A stretch of 64,000 nt of DNA, from contig NZ_AP025490.1 in NCBI RefSeq assembly GCF_024347495.1, forward strand, positions 2,046,001 to 2,110,000, in the 5' to 3' direction. The DNA comes from Vibrio gallaecicus. GTDB taxonomy: Bacteria; Pseudomonadota; Gammaproteobacteria; Enterobacterales; Vibrionaceae. How positions within the stretch are numbered: position 1 is the first letter of the stretch; each line of letters opens with the position of its first letter. A program made the position numbers and the translations under genes. A model generated the notes under the pieces. That model made no database searches and was not told the origin of the DNA. It worked only from the letters and a program-made list of their open reading frames with translations. Shown here piece after piece: positions 45,543 through 55,199 of the stretch.

Positions 45543-46325
45543 CTAGAGATTGTGGTTCATAAAGCCTTGCTTCTCAATGTAATGAAGAACGCTTTGTGAA
45601 AACTCAACGTGTGACTCTCGCGTATATTTTAGAGTTGTATATAGCTGAGCTAAGTTCTTCACATCTGATGCTTCAATCTTAGCTTTAAGTTCAGGGAACG
45701 ACATATAACGGTTCCAACCGTCCGTTTCTCGCTGCTTATAAATGGCTTTAATCTGTTCATCCGTCTGGTCTTGATAAGTCTCGTAATGGACAAGCCCTTC
45801 TAATGGTAAACGATCTCGCACTTCAGGGTTTTCATCTGCATAACCGAGCGAATAACCTACCACGGGGACTACACCTTCCGGTAAATTGAGTATCTCACCG
45901 ATCTGATCGCAGTTAGCTAATGTAGAACCCATATAACATAACCCTAAACCTTTCGCTTCAGCCGCAGTCGCAACGTTTTGCGAGACTAAAGTGGCATCAA
46001 TCGTCGCAATCATGAAGCTCATAAAGTTATCGAAATTAGGCTTCGCTTCATTGAGTTCTAACCACTTTTTCATTCGACGAAAATCAGCACAAAAAGTGAC
46101 TAATACTGGTGCATCAACCACCATATTTTGTTCCATGTGTGGCTGATAAAGTTTTTCACGAATAGCAGGATCTTTCGTGACTATAATCGAATAGGACTGC
46201 ATGTTACCCGATGAAGAAGCTCGAATACCGGCTTGCAGCACTTCATCTAACACCTGTTGCGGTATTTCTTGAGATTTATACTGACGAATTGAACGATGAG
46301 AATGCAAGTGAGACAAAATATCCAC
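45543..46325 (-). CDS. NfsA/FRP-type nitroreductase family protein
   Basis: A 260-residue FMN-dependent NAD(P)H oxidoreductase. The N-terminal HRSIRQYKSQEIPQQVLDEVLQAGIRASSSGNMQSYSIIV and the central GLGLCYMGST are the FMN-binding regions, and the C-terminal tail fits the NfsA/flavin-reductase P branch. It reduces nitro compounds, quinones or flavins in the cytoplasm. It reads in the same direction as the ferric-reductase-like gene but is separated from it by a terminator. Confidence 0.88.
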   Translation of the reverse strand: MDILSHLHSHRSIRQYKSQEIPQQVLDEVLQAGIRASSSGNMQSYSIIVTKDPAIREKLYQPHMEQNMVVDAPVLVTFCADFRRMKKWLELNEAKPNFDNFMSFMIATIDATLVSQNVATAAEAKGLGLCYMGSTLANCDQIGEILNLPEGVVPVVGYSLGYADENPEVRDRLPLEGLVHYETYQDQTDEQIKAIYKQRETDGWNRYMSFPELKAKIEASDVKNLAQLYTTLKYTRESHVEFSQSVLHYIEKQGFMNHNL

Positions 46326-46504
46326 TGAAATATCCTTATTGATTTAGTTATCCTTATGTAGCCTCATAGTAACTAACTCATTATCGAATCATATGTTCTA
46401 AAAATAAAAATGAGACATTCGGTCAGATAAGTTTCTCTCTGCATTTCACATAGAATGCAGACCGACTTTCTATTTCCCAACCCCATAGCCACAAACACAA
46501 ACAA

Positions 46505-46522
46505 AGACATAGACATAGACAT
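46505..46522. repeat. Short hexamer repeat AGACAT, three copies
   Basis: Three copies of AGACAT lie between the nitroreductase promoter side and the RND pump terminator. Unlike the other arrays, its unit is 6 bp. Confidence 0.7.
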
Positions 46523-46551
46523 AAAAAAGCACAGCCTTAGCTGCGCTTCTT
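46522..46551 (-). terminator. Terminator after the RND pump operon
   Basis: On the minus strand, AAGCGCAGC, loop TAAG, GCTGTGCTT and a T run. Confidence 0.75.
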
Positions 46552-46578
46552 ATTAAACTATTCATTACACTCTTATAT

Positions 46579-49500
46579 CTAATCTGAGACTAATCTCTGA
46601 GAATGCAGCCCTTTTCTACGTGTCATCAAGTGGAACACGACAGGCACAAAGTAGAATGAAATCAGCGTGGTTAATACTGTACCGCCGACGATGGCAACTG
46701 CAAATGGCGGCCAAAAACCACCGCCTGCAATAATCAAAGGCATAAAACCGCCAACCGTTGTGATGGTTGTGGAGCTAATATGACGAGTACACGACATCAC
46801 CGCTTCTACCACAGCATCAACATTGCCAGATGAAGCCCTCTCATCCAGTTTAAGCTCAGTCAAAATTACAATGGCTGCATTGATAGCTAAGCCAGCAATA
46901 CCCAACATAGCGATGATTACAGTGAAGCCAAATGGGTAACCAAATATCCACACGGACAATAACCCAAGACCGCCCGCAAGCGCTGCCACCATGAATATGA
47001 TGCTACTCATTCTGAATGAGTTAAACGACATCACCACTACTAGTACCATCAAGACCACAACAACGGCCACATTAGAAATTAGACTATTTACAGAGTTATC
47101 TCGTTCCGCCGATTCGCCACCAAACCCAATAGTGTAGCCTGACGGGATCTCATAACTTTCTAAACGCTTTTGGAACTCATTGAGTACAGTCTGTGGTAGT
47201 ACACCAGCTTTGATGTAACCCTCAATAGTATTCACACGCTGCCCATTACGTCTAGTGATAGAACCGCGGCTAGTCGTAAGCTCTAACTCTGCTAACGTTG
47301 AAACATTGATACCCGTTGAATACACCTCTGAGCTTATCGGTAAACGGATATTACTTAGGTGCGATAAATTCTCGCGGGCATCATCCGCTACACGTACTCG
47401 AATGGGTACTGACTCACTGCCTTCAATCACTGAGCCGCTTTCACGACCCGTTAACGTGGTTTGTAGCATGCCTGCAAATTGATTAAGAGAAATACCATTT
47501 AGCTTGGCTGTATCCTCATCGACCTTAAGCCATACTTTAGGCGTACCCGGCTGTAAGGTTTCTCGTGTATGAGTAACATTGGGAATATTGGCAAGAATTA
47601 AGCGTACATCTTCACCAATCGCCTTCAAGGTATCTAAGTTTTCGCCATAAACACGTAATTCTACAGGCGCAGTAAATGGCGGCCCTTGATTAAGCTTTCT
47701 TACCAAAATCTGCGCTTCTGGAACCTCTTTATCCAACACCTCTTGTAACATTGGAATCAAAGCATTGGCTTGTGCGAAGTTCTCCGTTTTCACCATCGCT
47801 TGTGAAAAATAAGGCGCGTTGTTTTGTCTTGCTTGCAGGTTGTAATAGAAAGACGGGAAGTTAGCTCCTACCAGCCAATCAATACGCTCCACTTCTTGGT
47901 AACGGTGAATAATGTCATCGACTTTTTCTGAAGTGGCTTTGGTCGCATAGATACTTGCTTGAGGCGGCATGTAAACCTGAATCTCAAACATGTCTCTGTC
48001 CGAAGGTGGGAAGAACTGCTCTGTTAATTGAGACATGCTCCAGTAACCGGTAAAAGGTACTAACAGCACAAGGGCAATCGTGATTATCGGGTGAGTGACA
48101 CCAAAGCGAACTGACGACGAAAACCAGCGAGTCAATGCAGGAATTCTCAGCCCTGTAATAAACCAGTGGTGCTGACCTTTTTTATCAACATCACTGAGCT
48201 TTTTAGGAAGAAGCTTAGTCGCTAGACCTGCGATCAGCGTATGCGAAATTAGGTAAGAACCTAACAGAGAGAAAGAAACGGTAATCGCAATGCCGCCCAC
48301 AAATTCACCTGAAGCTCCTGGCATTAAGATGATTGGTGCAAAAGCAAGAACGGTCGTAAGTGTTGAACCTAGTAGCGGCACCCATAAATGCTTAAGTGCA
48401 TTCATCGTTGCTTCGGCTCGCTGCTGACCTTTCAAACGGTAAGCTTGAATGGTATCCACCATTACCACCGCATTGTCCACCATTATCCCGAGTGCAACAA
48501 TTAAACCAGTCACCGACATTTGGTTGATTGGTACTCCGGTCATCTTCATGATGGAAAGTGTGAGTAATGAGGTTAACGGAAGAGAAATGGCGACTAAAAT
48601 TGCAGCTCGAACACCTAGAGTCACGAACAGTACAATTAAGATCAGCACAAAACCAATCATTAAACTTTTGCCTAAGTCATCTAAGCGAGTCTCGGTGTAA
48701 CCCTGCTGATTAAACAACACAGTTACTTGAACATTGCTTGGCAGTTCTTGCTCAAACTTATCGATAACGGTATTGGCTCTAGCTGTCCAATTATCCACTC
48801 GCAAGTCAGGATGCATTCGCGCAGCAACAATCACTCCGGGCTCACCATCAACAATCGCGATTTGATTTTGTGGCGTTTTTTCCCCTCGGCGTACAGAAGC
48901 AATATCTTCCATTCGGATGATGTGCCCATTACTGTCTGTCGCAATTGGCACTTGTTTAATTCGTTCAATCGAGTCGAGTTCTGATTCAATTTCTAACCCA
49001 AAACGAGAATATGCACTGACTAATTCCCCGGCAGAGTTTTTCGCATCAGCGCCTTCCAGTGATTCCGCAATATTAGCGCTTGAACGCCCTAATGCCGCAG
49101 CATCAGCAGTTCGCAAACTGATCTGAATTTCTTCTTGTGGCATCCCGTATTCATCAACGAATTCGGTGCCTGATAAGGTTCTTAATCGCTTAGCCAATTC
49201 TTTTGCATAACGACCAAGAGTTAGCCTATCTGGCTCTCCAGAACCTGACCAAGTAAGCGCAGTAATTGTGGTGAAGGCGTAAGTATGGTCACTGTCGAGA
49301 TCCGGAGAGTGTGTGCCTGATGGCAAGAGCGCCTCAACATCAGATAATTTGTCACGAGCCTGCGACCAAACAGGTTCTGGCTCGGTAATGTCATCATTCA
49401 ATTCCAGTGTCACAATCGACACTCCCGGTCTTGACGTTGAGGTGACTAATTTAACTTCACTCAGTTCACGCAATTTGTTTTCGATGACTTCAGTCACCAG

Positions 49501-49680
49501 CGTTTCAACCCGCTCGGCACTAGCACCTGGAAAACTGGTGGTAATGTTTGCATAACGGTTTTCTATGACTGGGTCTTCAGCTCGCGGTAAGGTCATGAAA
49601 GCTGAAATACCGCTTACAAGAAGTAAAGCAGTCATTAATATCAGTAGCCGAGTATTGGAAATAGTCTCTATGATTTTCAT
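46579..49680 (-). CDS. RND family efflux transporter, inner-membrane pump
   Basis: A 1033-residue proton-driven pump of the AcrB/MexB superfamily with the usual twelve membrane helices and two large periplasmic loops. Motifs: LPRAEDPVIENRYANITTSFPGASAERVE at the N-terminus, GIMVDNAVVMVDTI in helix 4, and a repeat half ending in FYFVPVVFHL. It resembles the AcrB/CzcA-related group often annotated as multidrug or dye efflux. Its adaptor gene lies 8 bp upstream in the same operon; no outer-membrane factor is encoded here, so it probably borrows TolC. Confidence 0.93.
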   Translation of the reverse strand: MKIIETISNTRLLILMTALLLVSGISAFMTLPRAEDPVIENRYANITTSFPGASAERVETLVTEVIENKLRELSEVKLVTSTSRPGVSIVTLELNDDITEPEPVWSQARDKLSDVEALLPSGTHSPDLDSDHTYAFTTITALTWSGSGEPDRLTLGRYAKELAKRLRTLSGTEFVDEYGMPQEEIQISLRTADAAALGRSSANIAESLEGADAKNSAGELVSAYSRFGLEIESELDSIERIKQVPIATDSNGHIIRMEDIASVRRGEKTPQNQIAIVDGEPGVIVAARMHPDLRVDNWTARANTVIDKFEQELPSNVQVTVLFNQQGYTETRLDDLGKSLMIGFVLILIVLFVTLGVRAAILVAISLPLTSLLTLSIMKMTGVPINQMSVTGLIVALGIMVDNAVVMVDTIQAYRLKGQQRAEATMNALKHLWVPLLGSTLTTVLAFAPIILMPGASGEFVGGIAITVSFSLLGSYLISHTLIAGLATKLLPKKLSDVDKKGQHHWFITGLRIPALTRWFSSSVRFGVTHPIITIALVLLVPFTGYWSMSQLTEQFFPPSDRDMFEIQVYMPPQASIYATKATSEKVDDIIHRYQEVERIDWLVGANFPSFYYNLQARQNNAPYFSQAMVKTENFAQANALIPMLQEVLDKEVPEAQILVRKLNQGPPFTAPVELRVYGENLDTLKAIGEDVRLILANIPNVTHTRETLQPGTPKVWLKVDEDTAKLNGISLNQFAGMLQTTLTGRESGSVIEGSESVPIRVRVADDARENLSHLSNIRLPISSEVYSTGINVSTLAELELTTSRGSITRRNGQRVNTIEGYIKAGVLPQTVLNEFQKRLESYEIPSGYTIGFGGESAERDNSVNSLISNVAVVVVLMVLVVVMSFNSFRMSSIIFMVAALAGGLGLLSVWIFGYPFGFTVIIAMLGIAGLAINAAIVILTELKLDERASSGNVDAVVEAVMSCTRHISSTTITTVGGFMPLIIAGGGFWPPFAVAIVGGTVLTTLISFYFVPVVFHLMTRRKGLHSQRLVSD

Positions 49681-49688
49681 GGTATTCC

Positions 49689-50792
49689 CTACTTAGCCAC
49701 TTCAGCAGGCTTTACTGTTTGCCCTGGAACTAAACGATGCAAACCACTGGCAATCACCTGCTCGCCATCAGCTAAGGCACCAATCACATAAGCTTGTTGA
49801 TTATTTGCAAATAGAACCTGAACGCTTCTGCGTTCAACTTTGTTACCTTCACCAATAACGAAAATATTCCACACGCCACGTAAACCATCGATTAATCCGG
49901 TTAATGGGATCCAATAACCTTGTTCATCTATCGTTTCATCAAATTGAAGGTAAGTAAGCTGCCCTTCTAAAACTGGTGATTTTTCTGGGAAGAGATAGCG
50001 TAATGCTACGCTGCGAGACTGGGTATCAACCATGGCACCAGGGTTAAGTAAACTCACAGAATAATTTGAGTTAGCCACTCTTATCACCGGAGCTTCAAGT
50101 GAAGTGACCTTTAGCATTTGATGAGCAGGAATGCCAATGAAGGCTTCTTTCCCTTCCGTTGCAAGTAGAGTCAATGTCGGGTTTCCCACATTTACCACAT
50201 CACCTAATGAAACAAAACGCGTTGCTATCGTGCCCGAATACGGAGCAAGAACAGTCGATTTAATCAGTTTTAAATCATTTGCTTGTACTGAAGCATCAAT
50301 CCGCAGAAGGTTAGCTTGCAGTACACGCTGCTCACTAGTCAGTGTGTCGATTTCAGCTTCAGCACTGAAACCTTTCGCTTTGAGCGAACGCTGACGCTTT
50401 AGGTTAGCCGCCACTAAACTTAACTGAGCTTTTACTTCTTCAGATTGGGCTTTTAACTGGCTGGACTCTGTTTTAAGAAGCTGAGTATCTAAACGAATAA
50501 GTGGCTGCCCTTCTGTGACGGTATCACCCACATCAACAAATATCTCTTGTACTTTCCCTGCTAATTCAAAGCCCAAATTGGCTTGCTGCCCAGCTTTGAC
50601 AACTCCAACATATTCACGCTGAACTGCATAAGAAGGTGATAGCTCCAAAGCGATCGTTTCAACAGTTAATACCGTTCCTGTAGTTGAAACAGCTGAGTCA
50701 ACTGGAGACTCAGTTTGCGTTGCTTCTCCACATCCAATAAGAAAAGTCGATAGCGCTAACGCCATCGCACTTCTCTTCATCAATTTATACAT
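49689..50792 (-). CDS. RND efflux adaptor (membrane-fusion) lipoprotein
   Basis: A 367-residue periplasmic adaptor. The lipobox LIGC puts the lipid anchor on Cys 21. Barrel-sandwich halves AGQQANLGFELAGKVQEIFVDVGDTVTEGQPL and LKLIKSTVLAPYSGTIATRFVSLGDVVNVG flank a short coiled coil. It is the first gene of the pump operon and is divergent from the TetR gene, with a 27-bp palindrome in its promoter region. Confidence 0.92.
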   Translation of the reverse strand: MYKLMKRSAMALALSTFLIGCGEATQTESPVDSAVSTTGTVLTVETIALELSPSYAVQREYVGVVKAGQQANLGFELAGKVQEIFVDVGDTVTEGQPLIRLDTQLLKTESSQLKAQSEEVKAQLSLVAANLKRQRSLKAKGFSAEAEIDTLTSEQRVLQANLLRIDASVQANDLKLIKSTVLAPYSGTIATRFVSLGDVVNVGNPTLTLLATEGKEAFIGIPAHQMLKVTSLEAPVIRVANSNYSVSLLNPGAMVDTQSRSVALRYLFPEKSPVLEGQLTYLQFDETIDEQGYWIPLTGLIDGLRGVWNIFVIGEGNKVERRSVQVLFANNQQAYVIGALADGEQVIASGLHRLVPGQTVKPAEVAK

Positions 50793-50840
50793 ATTACTGT
50801 TCCTATGCAGTTTTCAATCGTATCCTTTTTAGACTAACCA

Positions 50841-50867
50841 AATCAAACTAGACTGTCTAGTTTGATT
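50841..50867. promoter_or_regulatory. 27-bp perfect palindrome, likely TetR operator
   Basis: The half-site AATCAAACTAGAC is followed by a central T and its exact reverse complement. It lies 49 bp before the adaptor gene and 221 bp before the divergent TetR gene. Repression by that TetR protein is inferred from size, symmetry and position. Confidence 0.8.
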
Positions 50868-51087
50868 ATGTTAAATATAAGTTTCATCGTTAATGATTGA
50901 TAAAAACATCACAAAAAGCATAATGCTATCCATCGGCTAACTTACATTTGGTTCAATGCGATTTGTCGGATCAACTTGAGCCTTGTCAGCACCTGGAAAG
51001 AAAAACAGTTACAATTAGAGTAGCAATGCAACGTAAGTAGCGATGCCCCGAAAAGTAACGAGAAACAAAACGTAACGAGAAGCAAAC

Positions 51088-51699
51088 GTGACAAAAATCA
51101 TCAAGAGTGAACAAAAAAAATCGCAGATCTTAGCCGCAGCCAGTGAGCTATTTTCTCAATACGGCTACAAGATCAATATGGATCAAATAGCGAAAGCTGC
51201 AAATGTTTCTAAGCAAACGGTCTATTCTCATTTCAAAAACAAAGATGAGTTATTTGAAACCTGCATGCAGACCAGATGTATTGAGAGAGAGTTAAGCCCA
51301 AGCGCATTTGATATGGATGCTCCTGTCGCCGAAGAACTGGTCAAATTTGGAATGAAGTTTCAGAACTTATTGCTTGATGAACAAGCAAGGCAAACTTTTC
51401 AAAATGCAGTCAGCCAAGCCAACACTCATCCTGAAATAGCCGCGGTTTACTTGCAGTCTGGTCCCCAGAAAACGACTAACTTATTGGCTGAGTATCTAAA
51501 AGACAAAGTCAATTCAGGTGACTTTAACTTGTCAGTTTCAAGTTCACCAAGAATTGCAGCCATGCAGTTGTTGCTCATGTTCCACGGAAAATCCGCTTAC
51601 TGGGGATTCTTCGGGCAAGACAGCCAAGAAAGTGATGAAGATAGACTAAATTACATCCAAGAATGCGTGGCTCTGTTTATTAACGGTAACTGTTCTTAA
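51088..51699 (+). CDS. TetR family regulator of the RND pump
   Basis: A 203-residue TetR-type repressor starting at GTG. The DNA-binding domain is SQILAAASELFSQYGYKINMDQIAKAANVSKQTVYSHFKNKDELF; the C-terminal part is a helical ligand-binding domain of the TetR_C_14-like type (YLQSGPQKTTNLLAEYL). It is divergent from the RND operon with a large palindrome between, the classic layout of a locally acting pump repressor. Confidence 0.9.
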   Translation: MTKIIKSEQKKSQILAAASELFSQYGYKINMDQIAKAANVSKQTVYSHFKNKDELFETCMQTRCIERELSPSAFDMDAPVAEELVKFGMKFQNLLLDEQARQTFQNAVSQANTHPEIAAVYLQSGPQKTTNLLAEYLKDKVNSGDFNLSVSSSPRIAAMQLLLMFHGKSAYWGFFGQDSQESDEDRLNYIQECVALFINGNCS

Positions 51700-51786
51700 T
51701 AAACGACTGATCTACATGAAAAATTGTGTTGTTCCCCCCCATCTAACCGTTTACATGTACTGCTGAATATCAGCTTCGCTATTGAG

Positions 51787-52692
51787 TTAAAAGGTAAAGT
51801 CTCGTGTTGCCGCTGAACTCAGTAATAAAGAGTAAAACTCTTTTGCCGCAGAGCCTGTCTTCACCCCTTTAGGCAGTGTCAAATGCAGCGGAACTTGGTA
51901 GCTTCGAGAGTGCTCGATGTTCAGTATAGTAAGTGTTTCTTGCCCTCGGCTTTCGACGATATGCTTAGGTAAACGACAATATCCAACACCTTGTTCGACC
52001 GCTCGAAATGCGTGGTCGAAGTTATCAACCGTAACGCGCTGACTCGACTTTAGCCAACCCACATCTTTTTTATCACTCTGCTTTTCAACTGATCCTAAAT
52101 CTCTTACCACTATTTGAGGCAACGTTGAAAGCTGATTCAAAGACACAATATCAACACTCGCTAAGGGGTGTGATTTAGCAACGACTGGAATTAATGAAGT
52201 CACCCCAAAAGCTTCAGCAGGAAAATTAGTCACGGGTAAGTTAATAATAGCGACATCAGCCAGCTCCCGAGTCACCATCTCTGTCGTTTTAGAAAGCGAT
52301 GTCTCGATAAGCTGAATAGATGTTGTACTGTTACTTTCAAGGAATTGAGCCATTATTTGATATACCCATGTAGGGTTACAAAGGTGATCGACCGCTACAG
52401 TAATTTCAGATTCGATTCCTTTCGATAACTGCTCACTGATCAGCTCTAACTCACGGGCTTGATCCAGCATGCTACAAGCTCTTCTTAACAATGCTTTACC
52501 ATCTTCAGATAACACAGCTCTGCGCCCTTCGACACGAACTAACGTCACACCAAGTTGCTCCTCCAATTTACGCACCGCATAGATCAACGTGGTGTGGCTT
52601 TTATTTAACTGTATGGCGGCAGATTGAATGCTCCCTGCACGGTCTATTTCATACAAGGTTTGCCACTGGTCTAAGGTCGTCTTTAATCTCAT
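51787..52692 (-). CDS. LysR family regulator
   Basis: A 301-residue LysR protein. The helix-turn-helix region is WQTLYEIDRAGSIQSAAIQLNKSHTTLIYAVRKLEEQLGVTL; the effector domain follows. It is divergent from the ydhR-like gene (about 130 bp between starts), so that two-gene unit may be a target. No ligand can be named. Confidence 0.88.
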   Translation of the reverse strand: MRLKTTLDQWQTLYEIDRAGSIQSAAIQLNKSHTTLIYAVRKLEEQLGVTLVRVEGRRAVLSEDGKALLRRACSMLDQARELELISEQLSKGIESEITVAVDHLCNPTWVYQIMAQFLESNSTTSIQLIETSLSKTTEMVTRELADVAIINLPVTNFPAEAFGVTSLIPVVAKSHPLASVDIVSLNQLSTLPQIVVRDLGSVEKQSDKKDVGWLKSSQRVTVDNFDHAFRAVEQGVGYCRLPKHIVESRGQETLTILNIEHSRSYQVPLHLTLPKGVKTGSAAKEFYSLLLSSAATRDFTF

Positions 52693-52824
52693 AGTCTAAT
52701 TTCTTGAGGATTATTGGCAGTATTATGAACTTTTCTGTTCAATTTTTACAGGTGATACTTACCTCAACGACAAACAAGACTCATCTTGTCCGTCAGTTTA
52801 CTCATCGAAAATTGGAGAAACACC

Positions 52825-53139
52825 ATGAAATTATTACAAGTAGATTTTGGATTTAAAGGACCATTTGGTGAAGATATGGCAAATGCATTAATGGAGCTAG
52901 CAAACTCAATTAATAACGAACCTGGCATAGTTTGGAAAGTTTGGACTGAAAGCGAAAAAGACCAAATGGGTGGTGGTATTTACTTATTCGAAGATGAACC
53001 CAGTGCTCAAGCTTACCTAGATATGCATACCACTCGATTACAGAACATGGGCATTAATGATGTACGTGGCTTCATATTTGACATTAATCAACCATTAACG
53101 GCTATCAACAGAGGTCCTGTAGCACAGGTGGTTCAATAA
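52825..53139 (+). CDS. YdhR-family mono-oxygenase-like protein
   Basis: A 104-residue protein of the ferredoxin-like dimeric alpha-beta-barrel YdhR family, from the ATG at 52825 with a GGAGA ribosome-binding site. GIVWKVWTESEKDQMGGGIYLFEDEPSAQAYLDMHTTRL is nearly diagnostic. The family is a putative mono-oxygenase without proven substrate. Its TAA overlaps the ATG of the next gene by one base. Confidence 0.88.
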   Translation: MKLLQVDFGFKGPFGEDMANALMELANSINNEPGIVWKVWTESEKDQMGGGIYLFEDEPSAQAYLDMHTTRLQNMGINDVRGFIFDINQPLTAINRGPVAQVVQ

Positions 53140-53510
53140 TGAACAACAAAACTTTTTTAAGTTTGCATAGCGGTATTTATACCGCTTTTGCTCTGGCTTT
53201 ATTTCTAATACCAGAGCTAATGTGGCCGGTCTATGGCGTGGAAATCAATGACCAAAATGCGCTATTTCTATCTCAACATACCAGTATTTTCCTTGGTGGA
53301 CTTGCCATAATTAGTTTTATGCTAAGAGATATAGAGCCTGGAAAAGTAGCAAAGAACTTATTCTTATCTTTACTGCTGACTAACCTATTAGGTGTCATCA
53401 TTACATTTTATGGTGCTGTAATAGGTGTTTTTACAGGCTTAGGATGGAGTGACCCAGCATTCTTTATGCTTCTGTCCATTTTAAGCTTTGTACAAATGAA
53501 AAAGCAGTGA
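53139..53510 (+). CDS. Four-helix inner-membrane protein, unknown function
   Basis: A 123-residue protein with four hydrophobic segments (about residues 8-27, 46-64, 73-96 and 100-118). It is coupled to the ydhR-like gene by a TAATG overlap and probably belongs to the same LysR-controlled unit. The arrangement resembles small DoxX/DUF4345-type proteins, but I cannot name a family firmly. Confidence 0.65.
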   Translation: MNNKTFLSLHSGIYTAFALALFLIPELMWPVYGVEINDQNALFLSQHTSIFLGGLAIISFMLRDIEPGKVAKNLFLSLLLTNLLGVIITFYGAVIGVFTGLGWSDPAFFMLLSILSFVQMKKQ

Positions 53511-53554
53511 GTGATCACTGCTTCATTTATCTTATCTACTGGAACAGAACCATA

Positions 53555-54487
53555 TTATTTGCTTACCTGCTTAACATTAGATAACCCTTTCCATAAACGC
53601 CCGTCGATAGCTGAAAGTCCTAAAGCAATTAAAGACATGCCAATAAAATGGATAGGTTCAAGGGTTTCATTCAAAAAGGCGTACCCAAGTAATATTGCAG
53701 ACACAGGAACCAATAAGGTGACAAGTAGTACATTGGTAGCACCAGCTAATTCGATTATTTTGAAGTACATAACATAGGCAAGAGCAGTCGATACCACAGC
53801 TAATCCAATGATTGCGAGCCAAGTCTGTGAACTAACATTTGATACATTTAGCGGACCATCAACAAACAATGAGATAGGCAGCAATATCATTGTTGATGCT
53901 GTCACTTGACCAGCTGCAACAATGATAGGATTAATGCCTAGCGTTTTAAAACGGCGGCTATAAACGCCAGCAAATGCGTAACAAATAGTCGCTGTAATTA
54001 CGGCAAGCTGCGCAAGTAAACTCCCCCCGCCGCTCAAGGCTGGTAAACCAATCATAACCACCACACCAATAAATCCTATTGCTACACCCATAATTTTTAA
54101 AGGCGTTGGGCGCTCATCTGGTAACAATAAACCAGCCACAATCACAGCCGAAATTGGCGTTGCTGCATTCAAAATAGACGCTAAACCAGAAGCAATTTGA
54201 GTTTGACCCCAAACAATCAACACAAATGGAATAACATTATTTAATAAACCAACTTTAAAAAAGGCTCCCCAAATACTTAGCTCTTTAGGTGGTTTCAAAC
54301 CAAGTAGTAAAGCGATAAACCATAATGTTAGCGCTGCAATACCAACTCTTAAAGCAACGATGGTTAATGGCGGTAATTCATTGACGGCTATTCCAACAAA
54401 GAAAAAAGAGCCACCCCAAAGCATTGAAAGTAGTACCAGCATTATCCATAAGCGAGTACTCATAGAGGTTGAGATAGCAGATGTCAT
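53555..54487 (-). CDS. EamA/DMT family transporter
   Basis: A 310-residue inner-membrane protein with about ten hydrophobic segments and two EamA repeats (LLSMLWGGSFFFVGIAVNELPPLTIVALRVG; VPVSAILLGYAFLNETLEPIHFIGMSLIALG). It belongs to the large RhaT/YedA-like branch of metabolite exporters. It converges with the small membrane-protein gene. Substrate unknown. Confidence 0.9.
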   Translation of the reverse strand: MTSAISTSMSTRLWIMLVLLSMLWGGSFFFVGIAVNELPPLTIVALRVGIAALTLWFIALLLGLKPPKELSIWGAFFKVGLLNNVIPFVLIVWGQTQIASGLASILNAATPISAVIVAGLLLPDERPTPLKIMGVAIGFIGVVVMIGLPALSGGGSLLAQLAVITATICYAFAGVYSRRFKTLGINPIIVAAGQVTASTMILLPISLFVDGPLNVSNVSSQTWLAIIGLAVVSTALAYVMYFKIIELAGATNVLLVTLLVPVSAILLGYAFLNETLEPIHFIGMSLIALGLSAIDGRLWKGLSNVKQVSK

Positions 54488-54773
54488 AGCGAACAGTCCA
54501 TGTAACTGAGTTGAAATTGCATACTAGCGGCATCCCTATCAATAAGACACGTATTTATTCACGAATTTAACGATTGAGCTACAAGTCACATGGTTCTATG
54601 CGGCTAGGTTTACCACTTACATTTCCATATATCAGCAATACCTTTCACCGACTCGATAAACAAATAATGCTAATCCTAACGATAAATAACCCGATTAGGT
54701 CAGCTCAAGACTATCTGCTTTAATCGCGCTCAGACAATTGTCCTGTTCTATTTTCTATTATTAGGGTATTTAA

Positions 54774-54926
54774 ATGTTTTCAATTGATGACGTAGTAGTA
54801 GCTACAAAAGGTATCGAGCTTGGTGAGATGACTGTAACTGGCATCAGCGCAGGCGGTTTCTACATTCATGTAACGGTTGATGGTATGGCTCTGACTTACC
54901 CAGCTCAAGACCTTAAAAAAGCATAG
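54774..54926 (+). CDS. 50-residue small protein
   Basis: The frame ATG at 54774 to TAG at 54926 encodes a 50-residue acidic protein beginning MFSIDDVVVATKGIELGEMT and ending in YPAQDLKKA. It has TTAGGG as a possible ribosome-binding site, codon use like the neighbours and its own terminator 30 bp behind. The predicted strands (VVVATKG, FYIHVTVDGMALTYP) suggest a small beta-barrel. I know of no named family. Real by structure, function unknown. Confidence 0.72.
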   Translation: MFSIDDVVVATKGIELGEMTVTGISAGGFYIHVTVDGMALTYPAQDLKKA

Positions 54927-54957
54927 TTCGTTGCTAGCTTGACCACTACAGATATTA

Positions 54958-54986
54958 ATAAAGGCAGCCTCGCGCTGCTTTTTTGT
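54958..54986 (+). terminator. Terminator after the 50-residue gene
   Basis: GGCAGC, loop, GCTGC and TTTTTTG. Confidence 0.8.
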
Positions 54987-55052
54987 TTTGCCCCTTCCAG
55001 AAACCTACCAATTTTCATCTTCAGAACCAACCTAGATACAATTACCACTAAT

Positions 55053-55066
55053 TTAATACAGATCAA
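55053..55066. promoter_or_regulatory. FNR-like box before the permease gene
   Basis: TTAATACAGATCAA, identical to the box at 4844-4857 and matching nine of ten fixed bases of the FNR consensus. It is 133 bp before the permease ATG, much as the other is 126 bp before the Dcu ATG. Confidence 0.55.
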
Positions 55067-55199
55067 TCACTTAACAAAAAACTCAATAATCAAGCTTTGT
55101 ATAAAATAAAATTATTTCCAATTTTATCGAAATATCTATTGATCTAATAAATCGACGAGCGTATATTTCGATTATTCCAGAAATATGAAGATTTAGATT

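Noticed and set aside
53511-53777. Open frame directly after the small membrane-protein gene
   Set aside because: It runs antisense to the end of the EamA gene and resembles no protein.
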